Below, piece after piece: positions 1-9,557 of a DNA stretch of 32,249 bases. The stretch spans positions 1 to 32,249 of the forward strand of contig CACPBH010000006.1 of NCBI GenBank assembly GCA_902632145.1, written 5' to 3'. The notes beneath the pieces are model-generated. The model was not told where the DNA came from. It saw nothing but the letters and a program-made list of their open reading frames with translations, and did no database searches. Every line of letters starts with the position of its first letter. The first letter of the stretch is position 1. The DNA is from an uncultured Pelagibacteraceae bacterium (GTDB taxonomy: Bacteria > Pseudomonadota > Alphaproteobacteria > Pelagibacterales > Pelagibacteraceae). The translations under genes and the position numbers were made by a program.

Positions 1-1214
1 ACGTAGAGATTATTGAAGTTCTAGTTAAAGAGGGACAGCAAATAAAAAAAAATGACTCTCTTATTACTTTGGAAAGTGACAAATCAAGTGTTGAGGTGCC
101 CTCCACTCACGAGGGGGTTATTGAAAAAATAAATGTTAAAGTAGGTAGTAAAGTCAACAAAGGAGACTTAATTCTTAGTCTTAAAGCAGCGAATTCTACT
201 GAGCAAAAAAAAGAAACTTTAAGTGTAGAAAAAAAAGTCGAGAAAACTGAAATAAAAAAAATCAAATCTAAAACACCAAAAGAAATTATTCCTGTAGCTC
301 CATCCTCACAAACAGGTAGTAAGTCAGCTAGTCCAAAAGTTAGAAAATTTGCAAGAGAGTTAGGAACCAATGTAGTTGAAATACCTGGTTCTCAAAGAGG
401 TGGTAGAGTTTCCGAGGAGGATGTAAAAAATTTTGTAAGGTCTCAGGTTACAGTCAGCGGTGGGAAAATAGAAAAGAAAGTTCATAAAGAAGAGTATCCG
501 CATGAAGAGTTTGGTGAAATCGAACTAAAAAATATACCAAGAGTTAAAAAATTATCAGGTCCTCACTTAGTAAGATCTTGGACTGAAATTCCCCATGTAA
601 CACAGCATGATGAAGTTGATATAACAGAAATGGAGCAATTTAGATCATCATTATATGATTACTATACTGGTGAGAAAATTAAAGTGACACCTCTTGCTTT
701 TATAGCAAAAGCACTTGTTAGTGCTTTGAAGAAATTTCCAAATTTTAATGCTTCAATTGATAGTGCTAAAGACAAAATCATTTATAAAAAATATTTTCAC
801 GTTGGTTTTGCAGTAGATACTCCTCATGGTTTAATGGTACCTAAAATAAGAGATGTTGATCAAATGAGTATAAAAGAAATCGGAAGTGCGTTAAGGAAAA
901 CAAGTAGACTGTGTAGAGATTTAAAAATTGATAAAAAGGAATTTTTTGGCGGGTCGATGACGATATCAAGCTTGGGTGGCATTGGAGGAACTTTCTTTAC
1001 CCCAATTATAAATCCTCCTGAAGTCGCGATACTTGGAGTCGGAAAAAGTTTCGAAAAGTTAGTAAAAGTTAATGACAAGTTTGTTTCAAGAAAAATTTTA
1101 CCTATTTCACTCTCATACGATCATAGAATTATTGACGGCGCGGAGGGTGCTAGGTTCTGCGTTTATCTAGGGAAATGTCTTGGCAAGGACTTCGCTTTTA
1201 AACTTGCCGTTTAA
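1..1214 (+). CDS. aceF: Dihydrolipoamide acetyltransferase (E2 of pyruvate dehydrogenase), 5'-truncated by window edge
   Basis: Frame is open from base 3 (VEIIEVLVKEGQQIKKNDSLITLESDKSSVEVPS, lipoyl domain with DK motif), then a peripheral subunit-binding domain (SPKVRKFARELGTN) and a 2-oxoacid DH catalytic domain ending SLSYDHRIIDGAEGARF. The ORF-track start at 69 is an internal TTG, not the real start. Confidence 0.93.
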   Translation, partial: VEIIEVLVKEGQQIKKNDSLITLESDKSSVEVPSTHEGVIEKINVKVGSKVNKGDLILSLKAANSTEQKKETLSVEKKVEKTEIKKIKSKTPKEIIPVAPSSQTGSKSASPKVRKFARELGTNVVEIPGSQRGGRVSEEDVKNFVRSQVTVSGGKIEKKVHKEEYPHEEFGEIELKNIPRVKKLSGPHLVRSWTEIPHVTQHDEVDITEMEQFRSSLYDYYTGEKIKVTPLAFIAKALVSALKKFPNFNASIDSAKDKIIYKKYFHVGFAVDTPHGLMVPKIRDVDQMSIKEIGSALRKTSRLCRDLKIDKKEFFGGSMTISSLGGIGGTFFTPIINPPEVAILGVGKSFEKLVKVNDKFVSRKILPISLSYDHRIIDGAEGARFCVYLGKCLGKDFAFKLAV

Positions 1215-1237
1215 TCAATTATAAAATAGTACAAGGC

Positions 1238-2137
1238 ATGAATAAAAAAGTTTTCTCTCTTATTTGTGCTATCAGCTGTTCTTTAATTTGGGGTTCAGCT
1301 TTCGTCGCTCAAGATATGGGAATGGATTATAACGGACCATTTACTTTTACTTTCGGCAGACTCTTTCTTGGATTTCTTACGCTAGTCCCATTTTTATTTA
1401 TTTTCGAATATAAAAAGGTTAATTCAATAATTTTTAAAAAGGTTAACATTTTAAATCTACTGCTTATTGGATTTCTTCTTTCAATGGGTAATGTTTTACA
1501 ACAGTATGCCCTACTTTATACAGATGTAGCCAATACAGCAGTATTTACAATTTTTTATGTAATTTTAGTTCCATTTGTTGCTTACTACTTTTTTTCAAAA
1601 AATATTCATAAATCTGTTTGGTTATCTATTATTATTTGTTTATTTGGAGGTATACTTTTAACTGAGTTTGATAATATTCAAGTAAGAATAGGAGATAGTA
1701 TTGCAATTTTTAATGCATTATTTTGGGCGTTCCATATTGTTTTTATTTCAAGATTTTTGAGAATATTTAATTATCCAATTACTATTGCATGCCTTCAGTG
1801 TTTAATTGCATCTATATTTGCATTAATGCCAGCTTTTGTTTTTGAAAGTGTTAAATTTTCAAATATGGTTTTAGATGGAAAAGAGATGTTATACGCAGGA
1901 ATTCTCTCGAGTGGAGTAGCCTTTCTTCTTCAAATTTACGGACAACAAAATCTTTCCCCAGCGCCTGTAGCTATTATATTTTCTCTTGAAGGTGTATTCG
2001 CTTCAATTTTCGGATGGATAATTTTAAGCCAGTTTCTAAACGAAATAAAAATTATAGGAATAATTCTTATTTTATTAGCAGTTATTTTTTCACAATTAGC
2101 TCCGTTATATGATAAAAAAAAGTATGGACGAGTCTAA
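1238..2137 (+). CDS. DMT superfamily (EamA-type) permease
   Basis: About 10 hydrophobic segments; SLIWGSAFVAQ start and the C-terminal EamA repeat (PVAIIFSLEGVFASIFGWIIL). Confidence 0.85.
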   Translation: MNKKVFSLICAISCSLIWGSAFVAQDMGMDYNGPFTFTFGRLFLGFLTLVPFLFIFEYKKVNSIIFKKVNILNLLLIGFLLSMGNVLQQYALLYTDVANTAVFTIFYVILVPFVAYYFFSKNIHKSVWLSIIICLFGGILLTEFDNIQVRIGDSIAIFNALFWAFHIVFISRFLRIFNYPITIACLQCLIASIFALMPAFVFESVKFSNMVLDGKEMLYAGILSSGVAFLLQIYGQQNLSPAPVAIIFSLEGVFASIFGWIILSQFLNEIKIIGIILILLAVIFSQLAPLYDKKKYGRV

Positions 2138-2501
2138 TCAAGGGTTTATGAAACATCTTGGCGGGTTAGAGCTAAAAAAAATTAGTGATACTCAATATGA
2201 GTTTACAGTAGAGGTAAAAGAAATACATTTAAACACTGGTAAAATTGCACATGGTGGTTTTCTTTCCACTATAGCAGATACTGGTATGGGAACGGCTGCT
2301 CACAGAGTTGCTGGTGACAAGAGATGTGTAACAATAAATTTAGATATGAAATTTATCTCTGTAGGCCAACTTGGTGATAAACTTACTGGAAAAGTAAAAA
2401 TATTAAAAAAAACTAAAACACTGGTTTTTATTTCTTGTGAAATTTTTAATTCAAGCGACATAGTTGCCTCTGCAAGTGGTACTTGGAAAATACTACAATA
2501 G
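2124..2501 (+). CDS. PaaI-family hotdog thioesterase
   Basis: IAHGGFLSTIADTGMGTAA motif and hotdog length. ORF track begins at 2109; ATG at 2124 (MDESNQ) reduces overlap with the upstream gene. Confidence 0.8.
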   Translation: MDESNQGFMKHLGGLELKKISDTQYEFTVEVKEIHLNTGKIAHGGFLSTIADTGMGTAAHRVAGDKRCVTINLDMKFISVGQLGDKLTGKVKILKKTKTLVFISCEIFNSSDIVASASGTWKILQ

Positions 2502-2504
2502 TAT

Positions 2505-3959
2505 TTGATGAAATCAAAAATTGTCTTCATTTCAATTTTATTTATTTTTATTTCAATTAAAAGTGCGTCTGCGAATTTTTTTAATAATATTACGGATTTA
2601 ATAGATAACAACTACGAAAGTCTTAGATATGGTATTTCTGTGGCTGATGTTAATAACGACGGTACTTATGAATTTATAGTAGCTGGTTTTGGAAGTGAAA
2701 ATTTAGCATTGTCATACAAAAATAATAAACTAATAAATATTGTAAATGATACTAAGTTTGCAGACAAAAAAAGTTTTACTATTGGTGTAGCTGCTTGCGA
2801 TATTGATTCTGATGGATACGAAGAGATTTATTTTTTAAATACTGATACTTATAGTGGTGAAAAAAAATATTCCGACCGATTAATAGATTTAAAAAATACA
2901 AAATTTCTTGATCTTTTTGATCAAAAGAAGAATCAAATAGATTTAAACTTTACGGCTGGTCGTTCCGTTGTTTGTGTTGATAGAAACGGAAATGGAAAAT
3001 ATGGTATTTATGTTGCTAATTATGGTGGTCCAACAAGATTTTATGAAAAGTTTAAGGGAAAAATAAAAGATAGGGCAGCAGAGTTCGGCTTAGATAAAAT
3101 TACTGGGGGAAGAGCAGCCGTTGCTGGACATATATTATCAAACAACATTGATATTTTCGCAGCTAATGAAAGAGGAGTAAATTTTTTATATAAGAATGTT
3201 GATGGTGTTTTTTATGATGTGGCATCAGGGTACAATGTTTTAGACCCTTATGAAAATGGAAGAGGAACTGCGTTAAGTGATATTTTGTACAGAGGTCAAT
3301 TAGATATTGTTAGTGGAAATTGGGATGGAGAACACCGTATTTTTATAAAGAAAGAAAACTCTTTTAAGGACATTGCCGATAGCAATTTTAAAAGGCCATC
3401 TAAAATTCGAACGGTTATCTCAGCTGATTTTGATAATGATGGATATGATGAAATATTTCTTAATAATATCGGCGAAGCAAATAAATTATTCAAAATTAAG
3501 GAAAATGGTAAATTAGAGGAAATAGATATCACTTCTAACTCTGAAGCAAATGGTCTTGGAACTGGTGCTGCTGTAGCGGATATTGATAAAGACGGAATTT
3601 TAGAATTATTAATTGCCCACGGAGAAACAGGAAATCAAATACTTACACTTTACAAAGCAAATGTAAAAAAAGATAAGAATTATTTAAGAATAAAAGCTTT
3701 GAATAAAAATGGAGCTCCAGCTAGAGGAGCAACAGTGACACTAACATCCAATTTAAGAAAACATTCTAAAACAATAGACTCTGGTTCAGGATATCTATGC
3801 CAAATGGAACCTGTTGCCCATTATGGAATTAGAAATGGTGAGAAAGACTTTGAAGTACAAATTAAATGGACAAATGGGAAAACAAATAATTATAAAATAA
3901 AAGAAACAGGGAAGACTTATATTTTTAAACAAAGTAAAATGACTATCTCGCCATCCTAA
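2505..3959 (+). CDS. Secreted FG-GAP/VCBS repeat protein with C-terminal ASPIC/UnbV-like domain (CRTAC1-like)
   Basis: Signal peptide (MMKSKIVFISILFIFISIKSASA); repeated Ca-binding-type motifs DVNNDGTYEF, DIDSDGYEEIYF, DRNGNGKYGIY, DFDNDGYDEIFL, DIDKDGILELLI; C-terminal GAPARGATVTL...GSGYLCQ...VQIKWTNGK. Confidence 0.82.
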   Translation: MMKSKIVFISILFIFISIKSASANFFNNITDLIDNNYESLRYGISVADVNNDGTYEFIVAGFGSENLALSYKNNKLINIVNDTKFADKKSFTIGVAACDIDSDGYEEIYFLNTDTYSGEKKYSDRLIDLKNTKFLDLFDQKKNQIDLNFTAGRSVVCVDRNGNGKYGIYVANYGGPTRFYEKFKGKIKDRAAEFGLDKITGGRAAVAGHILSNNIDIFAANERGVNFLYKNVDGVFYDVASGYNVLDPYENGRGTALSDILYRGQLDIVSGNWDGEHRIFIKKENSFKDIADSNFKRPSKIRTVISADFDNDGYDEIFLNNIGEANKLFKIKENGKLEEIDITSNSEANGLGTGAAVADIDKDGILELLIAHGETGNQILTLYKANVKKDKNYLRIKALNKNGAPARGATVTLTSNLRKHSKTIDSGSGYLCQMEPVAHYGIRNGEKDFEVQIKWTNGKTNNYKIKETGKTYIFKQSKMTISPS

Positions 3960-4641
3960 TAAAAATATCACCCATACCAATATTCATTTCTTCTAACGGA
4001 ATATCGTTTTTAAAAGCACAAAATCTACCTGTAATTTCATTGGCCTCTATCTTTTTGATATCAGCTTTTTGACATTTTTTGGCTTCATAGAAAAGACCTA
4101 TCACAAGCTTACCGTCGACGACAAATACTTCGTCATCATTTAGTCTTTGATTTTTACAAAAATAATTTCTATTTACTTCCGCAGGAAAATCTTTTTTTGA
4201 ACAAGGATTGTTAATTAGTAAAACATCAATTTTTTTAAGACCGTCTTTAAACTTGTGTTTAATTTTTTTAACTTTTGTATAATTCATTAGATCACAGGAA
4301 CAAGGCCAACAACATCTATAAAGCTCACCACAAATATTTTTTTGTGTTCTTAACTCCTTAACATAGATATAATCAGGTTTTTCTCCTGGATTTATTAAAG
4401 AACCTGAAACAGGGCAATAAAATTTATTATATTCTTTAAATTCTTCATAAGTTAAGTCTTGATCTATTAAATATTTGAAAAACCTTGGACCTGCAGCATT
4501 CCTGTTACTGTCTGGAAATATTTTAGACCAATTTTTGACGAGGTTTTCGTAATAAAATTTTTTTTGCTGAAAATTAACTTCAGCAAAACTAATCGAATTT
4601 AAAAATACACTAAAAATTAAAGCTTTTAAAAAAATTCTCAT
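3943..4641 (-). CDS. Cys-rich exported hypothetical protein
   Basis: Signal-like N-terminus (MRIFLKALIFSVFLNSISFA), 10 Cys in the mature part including CCWPCSC. No family recognised. Confidence 0.7.
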   Translation of the reverse strand: MRIFLKALIFSVFLNSISFAEVNFQQKKFYYENLVKNWSKIFPDSNRNAAGPRFFKYLIDQDLTYEEFKEYNKFYCPVSGSLINPGEKPDYIYVKELRTQKNICGELYRCCWPCSCDLMNYTKVKKIKHKFKDGLKKIDVLLINNPCSKKDFPAEVNRNYFCKNQRLNDDEVFVVDGKLVIGLFYEAKKCQKADIKKIEANEITGRFCAFKNDIPLEEMNIGMGDIFIRMAR

Positions 4642-4682
4642 TTTATTATTTAAATAGATTTTTAGATAAAAGCACTGCGCTC

Positions 4683-7028
4683 TTATGTTGCTGGAGAAGA
4701 CTTGCCTCTATAATTTAAATATCCAAAAACCAATAAAAATAATAATGCAAAAGGATATACTATTGCTTTATTAGGTCTTTCTGGATTTTCAATTTTAAAA
4801 TTACTTATGATATCACCCATTTGAATACCAGATTTTTTTGCTTCCCCTTTCCAATTTAACTTATCAACGGTTAATTGATCATTCTGATCGACTAATGTTA
4901 CGCCATATTCTTCAAGGTTATAATTATTTTCAAATTTCCCTTTATCAATAACAAATAGTTTATATCTTTCACCATACTCAGTAATTCGTGTAACTTTTAT
5001 ATGAACTTCTTTTGATGGGTCAAAAGATAAATTTTGAATACTTTCTGCCGAAAGTTTTTGCTCATTAAATTTAGGATAGAATTTACCTAAAACATAATCT
5101 GGAGCTAAAAAAGATAAAGATATTATTAAAAACGCTATGATCTCATACCATCTTAATCTATTTATAAACCATTGTTGTGTAGCAGCAGTAAAGACTAAAA
5201 TTCCAATCAATGAAGTTACTATAACTAATAAAGCTTGCCAGATACTATCTACCCCTATTAATAGTAATTCGTGATTAAACAAAAAGACTATTGGTAAAAT
5301 TCCAGTTCTTAAACTATACCAAATAGCTTGAAGTCCCGTTCTTAAAGGATCGCCACCAGAAATTGCTGCTGCTGCATAAGATGCTAAACCAACAGGTGGT
5401 GTTACATCAGCCATCAATCCAAAATAAAATACGAATAAGTGAACAGCGATTAACGGAAAAATAAAGCCCGAAGCATTTCCAACATCAACTAAAACTGTAG
5501 CCATTAGAGAAGCAACTACTACATAGTTTGCAGTTGTAGGAAGACCCATTCCAAGTAACAAGCAAAGTATAATAGTTAATAAGATTAATATAATTACATT
5601 GTCCCTTGCTATTGTCTCAATCACTATTATTAAATTTGTACTTAGACCTGTAGAACCCACTGCACCAACAATTATCCCTGCTGTAGCGATTGCGATCCCT
5701 ACTCCCACCATATTAATAGCACCTTTCTGAAGACCAACTATTGTTTGATTGTACCAATCAATCAAACCAGTTTTAAAATCAGGATTTTTAATTATACGAC
5801 TTACTAAGTTAACTAATACTAAAGATAACGTTGCGTAGAAGATAGAAAAACCTGCTGTATATCTCATATAAACAAGTAAAAAAATTAAAACAAAAATAGG
5901 TATTAAAAAATGCAGTCCAGATAAAAAAGTTTTCTTTAGGTGAGGTACATCAGCATCATCCATTCCTTTTAATCCTAATTTAAGGGCTTCTAAATGAGAG
6001 ATATAAAATAAAGCAATGTATGAAATGATAGCTGGTAAAAAAGCATGTTTTACGACTTCAAAATAAGTAACGCCTATAAAACTTGCCATAACAAACGCAG
6101 CTGCTCCCATAACCGGAGGCATTATTTGTCCATTAACAGATGAAGAAACTTCAATGGCTCCTGCTTTTTCTTGAGAGAAACCTGTTTTTTTCATTATTGG
6201 AATTGTAAAAGTTCCTGTTGTTACAGTATTTGCAATTGAGGAACCTGAAATCATACCAGTCATTCCAGATCCTAATATTGCAGCTTTAGCTGGACCTCCT
6301 CTCATTTTGCCAACCATCGCAAAAGCTAAATCTAAAAAATATTTTCCACCACCAGCGGTTTCTAATAAAGCTCCAAAGAGTACAAACAAAAATATAAAAT
6401 CTACTGAAACTCCGATTGGTATTCCAAAAATTGCTTCTTGATCAAACCATTGAAATCCTACTAACCTTTTAACAGAAAGTCCGCCGTGAGAAATAATATC
6501 AGGAGCATATTTTCCAAAATAAGAAAATAAGAGGAAACAGACTGCAATGATAACTAAAGGTAAGCCTATAGCTCGTCTAGTTGCTTCTAATAAAATTAAT
6601 ATACCTGTGGCCCCAATTATAAGTTCAACTGGAACTTTAAAACCAAATATTTCTTTTACTAAAAGGATGCCACCTCTATTTACTAAATCGTCATAGAAAA
6701 AATAAATATATAAGCAACTTAATGCCCCGGTTATGCTAATTATAATATCAATTGCTGAAATCTTTTTTCCCCTTACTGCTGGAAAAATTAAAAAAGCTAA
6801 AGTTAAAGCAAAACCTAAGTGAATTGCTCTTGCAGGTAATCCCTTAAACATTCCAAAATTAAACCAAAAAGGAAATGGAGAAGCATACCAAAGTTGAAAA
6901 AATGTCCAAAGAATAGCAATTCCAAAAACTATTTTTAAATGTACCCCAGATAAATTTCGAGTTGGAGATATATCTTCTTGAATTTTATCTTTAATCTTAC
7001 TTTGAATGTTTTGATTCATTTTAATCAA
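4683..7028 (-). CDS. TRAP transporter fused permease (4TM/12TM, TAXI type)
   Basis: 781 aa polytopic protein; GSGMTGMISGSSIANTVTTGTFTIPIMKKTGF and GLPTTANYVVVASL motifs typical of DctM/fused DctQM; adjacent TAXI binding protein. Confidence 0.93.
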   Translation of the reverse strand: MIKMNQNIQSKIKDKIQEDISPTRNLSGVHLKIVFGIAILWTFFQLWYASPFPFWFNFGMFKGLPARAIHLGFALTLAFLIFPAVRGKKISAIDIIISITGALSCLYIYFFYDDLVNRGGILLVKEIFGFKVPVELIIGATGILILLEATRRAIGLPLVIIAVCFLLFSYFGKYAPDIISHGGLSVKRLVGFQWFDQEAIFGIPIGVSVDFIFLFVLFGALLETAGGGKYFLDLAFAMVGKMRGGPAKAAILGSGMTGMISGSSIANTVTTGTFTIPIMKKTGFSQEKAGAIEVSSSVNGQIMPPVMGAAAFVMASFIGVTYFEVVKHAFLPAIISYIALFYISHLEALKLGLKGMDDADVPHLKKTFLSGLHFLIPIFVLIFLLVYMRYTAGFSIFYATLSLVLVNLVSRIIKNPDFKTGLIDWYNQTIVGLQKGAINMVGVGIAIATAGIIVGAVGSTGLSTNLIIVIETIARDNVIILILLTIILCLLLGMGLPTTANYVVVASLMATVLVDVGNASGFIFPLIAVHLFVFYFGLMADVTPPVGLASYAAAAISGGDPLRTGLQAIWYSLRTGILPIVFLFNHELLLIGVDSIWQALLVIVTSLIGILVFTAATQQWFINRLRWYEIIAFLIISLSFLAPDYVLGKFYPKFNEQKLSAESIQNLSFDPSKEVHIKVTRITEYGERYKLFVIDKGKFENNYNLEEYGVTLVDQNDQLTVDKLNWKGEAKKSGIQMGDIISNFKIENPERPNKAIVYPFALLFLLVFGYLNYRGKSSPAT

Positions 7029-7042
7029 GATACCTTATTCTA

Positions 7043-7076
7043 AAAAAAAAGGCCCAAGAAATATTGGGCCTTTTTT
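7043..7076 (-). terminator. Intrinsic terminator/attenuator hairpin between TAXI binding-protein gene and permease gene
   Basis: Stem GGCCCAA(7051-7057)/TTGGGCC(7064-7070) flanked by A and T runs; the transcribed minus strand has a 9-T tract after the stem. Confidence 0.8.
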
Positions 7077-7096
7077 AATTTAACTAAAAAGTTGAA

Positions 7097-8101
7097 TTAC
7101 ATTAATCCAGCTTCTTTGTAGTACTTAATTGCGCCTGGATGTAACGGAGCCGATAATCCATCAGCTATCATGTTTTTCTTTTCCAGTGGTCCAAAAGCAG
7201 GGTGTTGAGCTCTGAAATCATCAAAGTTTTCCATTACCGCTTTTGTTACTAAGTATACAAGCTCTTCAGAAACATTTGCGCTTGTAACAACAGTAGCTTT
7301 TACACCAAACGTTGTAGCGTCTTTTTTCTGATTTGAGTAAGTTCCTTTTGGAATAACTGCTTTAGCGTAATAGTCTGCTCCATCAATTAAACCTTGAACT
7401 GGTGCACCTGTTAAATTAATTGGGCTAGCTTTTGCTTTACAAGTAGCTGCTTGCTCCATAGCACCATTTGGAAATCCTACTGAATATCCAAATGCATCTA
7501 TTTTGCCGTCGCAAAGAGCTTTTACTTGTTCAGACGAAGTAAGTTCAGTAGTTGCTTTGAACATACTCATATCTGCTCCCATAGCTTTCATTAATTCTTC
7601 CATAGTTCCTCTTTGACCAGAACCTGGGTTACCGATGTTTACTGTTTTTCCTTTTAGGCCTTTGAAATTTTTAATTCCAGATTTTTTACTTGCCCAAATT
7701 TGGAAAGGTTCGTTGTGAACAGAAAATACAGCTCTCAAATCGCTGAACTGTTTTCCTTCCCATTTGCTTGAACCGTTGTAAGCATGATACTGCCAGTCTG
7801 ACTGAGCAACACCAAATTGAAACTCACCATCTTTGATTTGTCCAATATTGTAGTTTGATCCACCTGTTGAAGGTGCAGTACATCTATAAGCTTTAGCTGT
7901 ACCTTTTTTTCTACCATGGTCAGCACTTATTGCTGATTTATGTAACATTTTACAAATAGCGTTACCTGTTTGGAAATAAACTCCAGTAGGTCCGCCTGTT
8001 CCTATTGTAAAGAACTCTGCTGATTTAGCGATTGATGTAATGGGGCTTGAAAAAGCAAACATTACTAGTACCGCTGAAATCAATGACATCATTTTTTTCA
8101 T
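7097..8101 (-). CDS. TAXI family TRAP transporter solute-binding protein
   Basis: Signal peptide; FFTIGTGGPTGVYFQTGNAICKML start; GLKGKTVNIGNPGSGQRGTMEEL; C-terminal LHPGAIKYYKEAGLM. Confidence 0.92.
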   Translation of the reverse strand: MKKMMSLISAVLVMFAFSSPITSIAKSAEFFTIGTGGPTGVYFQTGNAICKMLHKSAISADHGRKKGTAKAYRCTAPSTGGSNYNIGQIKDGEFQFGVAQSDWQYHAYNGSSKWEGKQFSDLRAVFSVHNEPFQIWASKKSGIKNFKGLKGKTVNIGNPGSGQRGTMEELMKAMGADMSMFKATTELTSSEQVKALCDGKIDAFGYSVGFPNGAMEQAATCKAKASPINLTGAPVQGLIDGADYYAKAVIPKGTYSNQKKDATTFGVKATVVTSANVSEELVYLVTKAVMENFDDFRAQHPAFGPLEKKNMIADGLSAPLHPGAIKYYKEAGLM

Positions 8102-8127
8102 GTGTACTCCTCTTTTATTTATAATTA

Positions 8128-8156
8128 ATTTAACTACGATATTTAATTGAGGTCAA
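8128..8156 (-). promoter_or_regulatory. Sigma70-like promoter of the TAXI-TRAP operon
   Basis: Minus strand: -35 TTGACC (8151-8156), 17 nt spacer, -10 TTAAAT (8128-8133); AGAGGAGT ribosome site just before the 8101 start. Confidence 0.6.
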
Positions 8157-8164
8157 AGAGATTC

Positions 8165-9403
8165 TTATAAATTTTTGGCCCAATTTGAGAGCTTAGTGGT
8201 GCCTTCAACTACATTTGGGGCATAGGTCTTGACCATTTCTTCACTAATAGAACTATAGTCTTTTACATTTTTAAAAAAGTTTACACCGTCAAAGTCTGTA
8301 TAGCTTAATCTAGTAAGCATTTTTTTTGGTTTAAATCCAAAATCTGATCCGGGAAGCATTGCAACACCAGTCTCTTTTAATATTACATCACATAATTGAG
8401 CTGAAGTTTTAAATTTTTTATTTTTAAATTCAGGCATTAAATAAAAAGCTCCTTGAGGTGGATTTATTATAACTTTATTTGATTTAAGATTATTATAAAC
8501 ATAGTTTCCAACTGAATTAAGTATAGATCTTACTTTAAGTTTGTACTGCTCATAGTCACCTTCATAAGCTTCAACTGCAGCAAACTGGGTGGGTGTATTA
8601 ACAGTTGAGTATGACTCACTCGCCAATGATTTTAAACTGTTTAAAAATTTTTTTGATCCCTTAGGGACTGCTAAAAATCCAAGTCTCCATCCACCTGCTC
8701 CACACCATTTGCTCAATCCACCACTTATGAATGTAGCCTCCGGATAAAATTCAGAAATAGAGTTGTAGCTATTGTCAAATGATAGATCCGTGTAAATTTC
8801 ATCTGATAAAATTATTAATTTATATTTTTTTGCAACTTGAGCTAACTCTTTCAAATTTTTACAAATTGCACCAGATGGGTTGTTAGGTGAATTAATAATT
8901 AAGATAATATTTTTTCTTTTTCCAATTTTCTTTAATTTCTTTTCAAGTTCCCTTGCTGTTGGAAACCAATTGTTCTCTCTAGAAGTTTCTAGCCAATGAA
9001 CTTTATTTGAACCAATTTGTGCTTGTGGTTCATAAGATACCCAGCTTGGGGCTGGAGTTAAAATTTCTCCATTAAATGTAACGTGCATTAACAACATAGC
9101 TTCTTTGGATCCTGGGGTAATTAATATATTGTCTTTTGAATATCTTACGCCTGTGTTTTTAAATAAATGATTTGAAATTTTCTCTCTAAGTTCAGGTAAA
9201 CCTTGTATGGGTAAATACTGTTTTTTATGTGCATTAAGTTTTAACGTATCAACAACTCTTTCTGGAATTTGAAATGGTGATTGTCCAAAACCAAATCTGT
9301 AAATCTTTTTACCAGATTTAATCAATTCTTTTGATTTTTCGTTAATTGCTAAAGTAGAGGACTCTTTTAATTTTAAAATATTTTTTTTAACTTTTGACGT
9401 CAT
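8165..9403 (-). CDS. PLP-dependent class I/II aminotransferase
   Basis: NSPNNPSGAICKNLKEL, SDEIYTDLSF, SGGLSKWCGAGGWRLGF (PLP-lysine region). Confidence 0.88.
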   Translation of the reverse strand: MTSKVKKNILKLKESSTLAINEKSKELIKSGKKIYRFGFGQSPFQIPERVVDTLKLNAHKKQYLPIQGLPELREKISNHLFKNTGVRYSKDNILITPGSKEAMLLMHVTFNGEILTPAPSWVSYEPQAQIGSNKVHWLETSRENNWFPTARELEKKLKKIGKRKNIILIINSPNNPSGAICKNLKELAQVAKKYKLIILSDEIYTDLSFDNSYNSISEFYPEATFISGGLSKWCGAGGWRLGFLAVPKGSKKFLNSLKSLASESYSTVNTPTQFAAVEAYEGDYEQYKLKVRSILNSVGNYVYNNLKSNKVIINPPQGAFYLMPEFKNKKFKTSAQLCDVILKETGVAMLPGSDFGFKPKKMLTRLSYTDFDGVNFFKNVKDYSSISEEMVKTYAPNVVEGTTKLSNWAKNL

Positions 9404-9415
9404 CTAAACAACTTA

Positions 9416-9445
9416 CCTATACGGGGACTGCCCATTAAAAGTCAA
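9416..9445 (-). promoter_or_regulatory. Candidate promoter for the aminotransferase gene
   Basis: Minus strand: TTGACT (9440-9445), 18 nt spacer, TATAGG (9416-9421). Confidence 0.4.
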
Positions 9446-9446
9446 A

Positions 9447-9472
9447 TCAAATGTTTAAATAGGAACATTTGA
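9447..9472. promoter_or_regulatory. 9-bp perfect inverted repeat in the divergent intergenic region (operator candidate)
   Basis: TCAAATGTT (9447-9455), 8 nt, AACATTTGA (9464-9472). Confidence 0.5.
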
Positions 9473-9497
9473 CAAATTGATTCGGTCATGTTTTAAT
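9469..9497 (+). promoter_or_regulatory. Sigma70-like promoter of the helicase-terB-fdxA-carD operon
   Basis: TTGACA (9469-9474), 17 nt spacer, TTTAAT (9492-9497). Confidence 0.6.
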
Positions 9498-9557
9498 CTT
9501 ACTTTGTTCTCAACTTTGATCTACATATAGTATAAAAAATATTAGCTTACACAAAAA

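Noticed and set aside
69-71. TTG start of the E2 protein at 69
   Set aside because: The frame continues upstream with clear lipoyl-domain sequence to the window edge, so this is an internal codon.
107-370. Antisense ORF in the E2 gene, and similar minus/plus shadows (860-1078, 2300-2611, 3296-3532, 3795-3980, 7735-7926, 12622-12822, 14597-14779, 15897-16256, 16502-16693, 20925-21110, 21931-22119, 22909-23193, 25181-25405, 29371-29553, 30733-31017, 31049-31243)
   Set aside because: All lie opposite or out of frame within well-supported coding genes, show low-complexity composition (Phe/Leu/Ile/Ser-rich) and lack their own initiation signals. Treated as shadow ORFs.
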